Assembly: GCA_002372175.1 (NCBI GenBank)
Contig: DFIS01000048.1
Coordinates: 1 to 9,729 of the forward strand
DNA from: Solobacterium sp. UBA3691
Lineage (GTDB): Bacteria; Bacillota_I; Bacilli_A; Erysipelotrichales; Erysipelotrichaceae
DNA length: 9,729 nucleotides
Direction: 5' to 3'
Numbering within the stretch: the stretch's first letter is position 1; every line of letters begins with the position of its first letter. Shown here one piece after another: positions 5,841 to 9,729 of the stretch. The translations under genes and the position numbers were made by a program. Under the pieces are notes generated by a model. The model ran no database searches. It was not told where the DNA came from and saw only the letters and a list, made by a program, of their open reading frames with translations.

Positions 5841-5849
5841 TGATAGAAT
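5841..5849 (+). promoter_or_regulatory. Candidate extended -10 promoter of glgBP
   Basis: TGATAGAAT is an extended -10 (TGn plus TAGAAT, 5/6) about 33 bases before the glgB start. The -35 position 17 bases upstream reads TTCTTT, a poor match. The short inverted repeat TTTTA/TAAAA (5825-5841 region) surrounds this area and could be an operator, but AT-rich sequence gives such repeats easily. The rest of the gap 5774-5840 shows nothing else recognisable. Confidence 0.55.
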
Positions 5850-5871
5850 AGTATAGCAAAAAAGACCTTAT

Positions 5872-5876
5872 GGAGG
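5872..5876 (+). promoter_or_regulatory. Shine-Dalgarno that decides the glgB start
   Basis: GGAGG lies five bases before ATG 5882. An upstream in-frame ATG at 5870 overlaps this very motif and has no ribosome binding site of its own, so 5882 is preferred. Confidence 0.85.
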
Positions 5877-5881
5877 AAATC

Positions 5882-7738
5882 ATGGACCAGACGAAAATGA
5901 TTGAAGCTTTTCATCAGGGATCAGGCACAAATATGTATATGTTTTTCGGTGCTCATTTTACGAATGAGTCCGGAGGAGGCGTACGCTTTACTGTCTATGC
6001 ACCGCATGCGAGAACGGTCAGTGTTGTCGGCGGTTTCAATAACTGGGATATCAACGCGGCCAGAATGGAACGTACGGGGTTTACCGGTGTATGGAGCGTA
6101 TTTGTACCGGGGATCCGGGAATGGGAAAGTTATAAGTACTATATAGAAGACCGCAACGGCAAGCCGATCTACAAGGCGGATCCGTATGCATTTTACAGTG
6201 AGACAAGACCGGAGACAGCGTCCAAGGTATATGATATCCGGCAGCTGAAATGGTCAGACGGGGCATGGATGAAGAAACGCTCCAAGGGGTTTGACAGTCC
6301 GATATCGATCTATGAGGTCTATGCCGGCGGCTGGAAGCGTCAGGAGAAGTATCCGTATACCTACGGCATGCTGGAGGCAGAACTGATTCCGTATGTCAAG
6401 GAACACGGGTATACGCATATTGAACTGATGCCTCTGAATGAGTATCCGTTTGACGGTTCCTGGGGATATCAGGCAAGCGGCTATTTCTCCGTGACCAGCA
6501 GATACGGCAATCCGACGGAATTTGCGTCATTTGTCAATGCCTGCCACAAAGCCGGTATCGGTGTGATCATGGACATGGTGCCTGTACACTTTGTCAAGGA
6601 TGACTTCGGTCTGCGCATGTTTGACGGTGAACCGCTGTATGAATACCGGAAACGGGAAGATGCGGAATCGGAATGGGGAACGCTGAACTTTGACCTGTGG
6701 AACGAAGAAGTCAGGTCTTTCCTGATCAGTGCAGCTGAATTCTGGCTGGATATCTACCACATTGACGGTCTGCGCATGGATGCCGTCAGTAATCTGATCT
6801 ACTGGGGCGGCAACCGTGACAGGGGCACCAATGACGGTTCGCTCTACTTCATCAAACGGATGAATTACTATCTGTCCAAGGACTACCCGGATGTTATGTT
6901 AATTGCGGAAGACAGCAGTGATTTCCCGAAGGTCACATGGAGTACTCTGGACGGTGGTCTCGGCTTTGACTATAAATGGGATCTTGGCTGGATGAATGAT
7001 ACCCTGCGGTATTTTGAACTGGATCCCGTATACAGAAAATATCACCACAACAAACTGACATTCTCGATGGCTTACTTCTACAGTGAGAGATTCCTGCTGC
7101 CGTTCAGCCATGATGAGAACGTACACGGAAAGAGGACGATCGTTGACCGCATGTGGGGCACCTATGAGCAGAAATTTGCCCAGGCAAGAAACCTGTATGC
7201 CTATATGTATGCACATCCCGGCAAGAAACTGAACTTCATGGGCAATGAGATCGCTACGATCAGGGAATTTGATGAGACCAAGGAGCTTGACTGGTTCCTG
7301 CTTTCATACCCGATCCACAGTGCTTTCCAGCGTTATATTACGGATTTGAACAAGATCTACCTGAATCATCCCTGTCTGTATAAACACGATTATACCTATG
7401 ATGGATTCAAATGGATCGATGCGGATGATGCGGACAGAAGTGTATACTCCTTCTATCGTGAAGATGAGAAAGAGTATATCCTGTGCGTATTGAATATGAC
7501 ACCGGTATCCTACGAGAAGTTTACGGTAGGCGTACCGCAGAAGGGAACCTGGACAGAGATACTGAACTCTGAAAAGGATATATACAACGGCTGTAATATG
7601 TGTAATTTTGAACCGATCAAGACGCACCCGGCTGCCGAAGGTGCTAAGTTTGATCATGAGCTTGATCTGCGTCTGGCTCCGTTTGGGGCAGTATGGATGC
7701 GGATCGCCAAGAGAAGGTCACGTAAGACAGAGCAATAA
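5882..7738 (+). CDS. glgB: 1,4-alpha-glucan (glycogen) branching enzyme
   Basis: Cytoplasmic GH13 enzyme that cuts an alpha-1,4 chain and re-attaches it by an alpha-1,6 link (EC 2.4.1.18). The protein is 618 residues from ATG 5882. Order of domains: FHQGSGTNMYMFFGAH near the start; a CBM48 module (about 25-110) with RFTVYAPHA and VGGFNNWD; the (beta/alpha)8 catalytic domain (about 140-500); and a C-terminal beta domain. GH13 regions: MDMVPVHF (Asp231, His236), GLRMDAV with nucleophile Asp300, IAED with acid/base Glu343, and FSHDEN with His410 and transition-state Asp411. WGYQASGYFSVTSRYG is the expected branching-enzyme motif. Compared with E. coli GlgB (728 residues) it lacks the extra N-terminal domain, as in many Gram-positive enzymes. 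Small departures from the usual consensus are VPVHF for VPGHF, AEDS for AEES and HDEN for HDEV. It is the first gene of a pair; glgP starts 12 bases after its stop. Identification is very secure. Confidence 0.97.
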   Translation: MDQTKMIEAFHQGSGTNMYMFFGAHFTNESGGGVRFTVYAPHARTVSVVGGFNNWDINAARMERTGFTGVWSVFVPGIREWESYKYYIEDRNGKPIYKADPYAFYSETRPETASKVYDIRQLKWSDGAWMKKRSKGFDSPISIYEVYAGGWKRQEKYPYTYGMLEAELIPYVKEHGYTHIELMPLNEYPFDGSWGYQASGYFSVTSRYGNPTEFASFVNACHKAGIGVIMDMVPVHFVKDDFGLRMFDGEPLYEYRKREDAESEWGTLNFDLWNEEVRSFLISAAEFWLDIYHIDGLRMDAVSNLIYWGGNRDRGTNDGSLYFIKRMNYYLSKDYPDVMLIAEDSSDFPKVTWSTLDGGLGFDYKWDLGWMNDTLRYFELDPVYRKYHHNKLTFSMAYFYSERFLLPFSHDENVHGKRTIVDRMWGTYEQKFAQARNLYAYMYAHPGKKLNFMGNEIATIREFDETKELDWFLLSYPIHSAFQRYITDLNKIYLNHPCLYKHDYTYDGFKWIDADDADRSVYSFYREDEKEYILCVLNMTPVSYEKFTVGVPQKGTWTEILNSEKDIYNGCNMCNFEPIKTHPAAEGAKFDHELDLRLAPFGAVWMRIAKRRSRKTEQ

Positions 7739-7750
7739 AAGGGGAACGTT

Positions 7751-9729
7751 ATGTGGAAAAACAAAAATGAATTTAAGGAAGAGTACAGCGAGCGACTGAT
7801 TGCTGCGTACGGTACAACAGTTGAGAATACTCATCCAACCGAGAAGTATACACTTCTGGCGGAAATGGTCAGAGAACAGGCAAGCATGAACTGGAAGGAT
7901 ACCAAGGTCAATACGTCGAAGCAGTCACGCAAGCAGGTATATTATTTCTCAATGGAGTTTCTGCTGGGCAGAGGTCTTGGCAACAACCTGATGAATCTCG
8001 GGATCTACGATATCGTTAAAGACGGTCTGAAAGATCTGGGTATTGATCTCAGAAACCTGATCTCGATGGAAAAGGACGCAGGTCTTGGCAACGGCGGTCT
8101 CGGCAGACTGGCAGCCTGCTTCATGGACTCTGCTGCAACACTGAATTACCCGGTGAACGGCAACTGCATCCGTTATCAGAACGGTCTGTTCCGTCAGGAT
8201 ATCGATAAAAACGGCAGACAGCTGGAGATGCCTGACATGTGGCTGCGTATCGGCAATCCGTGGGAGATCCGCAAACCTAAACACTCTGTAGACGTATCGT
8301 TCTACGGCAATGTCGAGGTCAGTGCTGACAGTAACGGCAACCTGCATTTCAAGCATGTCAATGCTGAACATGTTCTGGCGGTTCCTTATGATATGCCGAT
8401 GATCGGTGCCAATACAAAGATGACGAATACACTTCGTCTGTGGTCGGCAGAGCCTGCGGATACTTCTCCGTCAGGAATCGACTACCGTAAGTATGTTGCG
8501 TCTGTCAGTGAGATCTGCCAGAACGTCTATCCTGATGATTCTACGGAGGAAGGTAAGATCCTGCGTCTGAAACAGGAGTATTTCTTCGTTGCGGCCGGTG
8601 TGCGTTCGATCATTGTTTCCCATCTGGGAGATCATGACACACTGAGCGATCTGCCTGAATATGTAGCAATCCAGCTGAATGATACGCATCCGGTATTCGT
8701 TATTCCGGAACTGATGCGGATACTGATGGATGAGTTTGACTATGAATGGAATGATGCCTGGAAACTTGTCAAACAGGTCGTTTCCTATACGAATCATACG
8801 GTCATGAGTGAAGCTCTCGAGACATGGCCTTCCGAGTATGTCCGCAAGCTTCTGCCCAGAATCTACATGATCATCGAAGAGATCGACAGACGTATGGTCA
8901 GCTTTGTCAGAGAGACTGTCTCACAGGATCCGAGCTATATCGAGAAAGTCAGACCGATCAGCGGCGGACGTGTACACATGGCAAGGATCGCTGTGATCGG
9001 CAGTCATACGATCAATGGTGTTGCCAGGATCCATTCCGGACTGCTGAAGACAGATCTGTTCAAGGAATATGCACAGATCTGGCCGGAGCGCTTCCAGAAC
9101 AAGACAAACGGTATCACGCCCAGAAGATGGCTGCTCTACTCCAATCCCGAACTGGCGGAATTCCTGGATGAGACGATCGGAAACGGATACAGAAAAGACT
9201 TCACCAAGGTTGAAAAGCTGATGAAGTTCGCCGATGACCCGAAAGTACAGAAACAGTTCATGAAGGTCAAGTTAAGGAGAAAAGAGATCCTTGCGGACTA
9301 TGTCAAGCGTACAACAGGTGTAACGATCGACCCGAATTCGATCATTGATACACAGGCTAAGCGTATCCATGCGTACAAGAGACAGCTTCTCAATATCATG
9401 CATGTGATCTATCTGTATCAGAGGATCAAGTCTGATCCGAACTTTGTGGTCTATCCCCGCACATTCATCTTTGCCGGCAAGGCAGCACCTGCCTATACGT
9501 TTGCCAAGAGTGTGATCCATCTGATCAACTGTGTTGCCCGCAAGGTAAATGATGATCCCGATGTCAAGGGTATGCTCAAGGTCGTCTTCCTGCCCAACTA
9601 CAGAGTGACGATGGCCGAATACCTGATGAACGGTACGGATGTCAGTGAACAGATCAGTACGGCAGGTAAGGAAGCCAGCGGTACCGGCAATATGAAGTTC
9701 ATGATGAACGGTGCCGTGATGCTGGGTAC
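7751..9729 (+). CDS. glgP: Glycogen/maltodextrin phosphorylase, 3' end outside window
   Basis: PLP-dependent GT35 enzyme that phosphorolyses the outer alpha-1,4 chains of glycogen to glucose-1-phosphate (EC 2.4.1.1) in the cytoplasm. The frame stays open from ATG 7751 to the window edge: 659 full codons plus two bases. Typical lengths are about 750-820 residues, so roughly 100-150 are missing. Landmarks in order: YYFSMEFLLGRGLGNNL, KDAGLGNGGLGRLAACF, IQLNDTHPV, VHMARIAVIGSHTINGVA, FQNKTNGITPRRWL, RIHAYKRQLLN, FIFAGKAAPAY, VVFLPNYRV and SEQISTAGKEASGTGNMKF. Lys649 in GNMKF should carry PLP. The N-terminus begins directly with MWKNKNEFKEEY and lacks the phosphorylation extension of animal enzymes. 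The glucan-site stretch NGNCIRYQNGLFRQ departs from the commoner GxGIRYxYGLF. Start: AAAAGGGGAA six bases before the ATG. It sits in an operon with glgB (12-bp gap). Activity on glycogen versus maltodextrin cannot be told apart here. Confidence 0.97.
   Translation, partial: MWKNKNEFKEEYSERLIAAYGTTVENTHPTEKYTLLAEMVREQASMNWKDTKVNTSKQSRKQVYYFSMEFLLGRGLGNNLMNLGIYDIVKDGLKDLGIDLRNLISMEKDAGLGNGGLGRLAACFMDSAATLNYPVNGNCIRYQNGLFRQDIDKNGRQLEMPDMWLRIGNPWEIRKPKHSVDVSFYGNVEVSADSNGNLHFKHVNAEHVLAVPYDMPMIGANTKMTNTLRLWSAEPADTSPSGIDYRKYVASVSEICQNVYPDDSTEEGKILRLKQEYFFVAAGVRSIIVSHLGDHDTLSDLPEYVAIQLNDTHPVFVIPELMRILMDEFDYEWNDAWKLVKQVVSYTNHTVMSEALETWPSEYVRKLLPRIYMIIEEIDRRMVSFVRETVSQDPSYIEKVRPISGGRVHMARIAVIGSHTINGVARIHSGLLKTDLFKEYAQIWPERFQNKTNGITPRRWLLYSNPELAEFLDETIGNGYRKDFTKVEKLMKFADDPKVQKQFMKVKLRRKEILADYVKRTTGVTIDPNSIIDTQAKRIHAYKRQLLNIMHVIYLYQRIKSDPNFVVYPRTFIFAGKAAPAYTFAKSVIHLINCVARKVNDDPDVKGMLKVVFLPNYRVTMAEYLMNGTDVSEQISTAGKEASGTGNMKFMMNGAVMLG

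Noticed and set aside
8824..9171. Plus-strand open frame of 115 codons inside the phosphorylase region
   Set aside because: It is out of frame with glgP, which reads continuously through this stretch with family motifs such as VHMARIAVIGSH and NKTNGITPRRW.

Overview
The window is a gene-dense, all plus-strand stretch of a bacterial chromosome. It probably comes from the Bacillota. Support for this is the Firmicutes-like EF-Tu, strong GGAGG-type ribosome binding sites, short intergenic gaps, hairpin plus T-run terminators, a PepV-type dipeptidase and a barnase/barstar pair. The balanced base composition and the gene mix would suit an Erysipelotrichales-like gut anaerobe, but that placement is a guess from style, not from a search.

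Layout. (1) Positions 1-894 are the 3' two thirds of tuf (EF-Tu), closed by a strong terminator at 919-950. (2) Positions 1001-4240 look like one five-gene transcription unit. Its promoter overlaps the tuf terminator. The genes encode a cytoplasmic serine hydrolase of the beta-lactamase/PBP fold, a NudC-like zinc-ribbon NUDIX hydrolase, an EstA/esterase-D-type alpha/beta hydrolase, an exported barnase-family ribonuclease on a Pro/Thr-rich stalk, and its barstar-family inhibitor. Gaps inside the unit are 64, 2, 1 and -4 nt. It ends in a terminator whose loop contains the barstar stop codon. (3) Positions 4319-5734 are a monocistronic M20 dipeptidase (PepV/Sapep type) with its own extended -10 promoter and terminator. 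(4) From 5882 to the end runs a glycogen operon, glgB (branching enzyme) then glgP (glycogen phosphorylase). glgP is cut off by the window end just after its PLP-binding lysine.

How the genes work together. GlgB and GlgP act on the same polymer: GlgB introduces alpha-1,6 branches, and GlgP phosphorolyses the outer alpha-1,4 chains to glucose-1-phosphate. The barnase/barstar genes form a toxin-immunity pair: an RNase made with an export or anchor segment, and a cytoplasmic inhibitor translated from an overlapping ATGA, which protects the producer from RNase that has not left the cell. The three upstream hydrolases share its transcript, but no functional link can be proven from sequence.

The most interesting signal is in the barnase/barstar pair. 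All the catalytic residues of barnase and the core barstar contacts (Tyr29, Asp35, Asp39 equivalents) are kept. However, the best-known peripheral contact set, barnase Arg59 with barstar Glu76 and Trp38, is replaced on both sides (Asn, Arg and Ala), suggesting a rewired interface. The RNase domain also carries two cysteines that could form a disulfide outside the cell, and it sits on a repeat-built stalk rather than directly behind a signal peptide.
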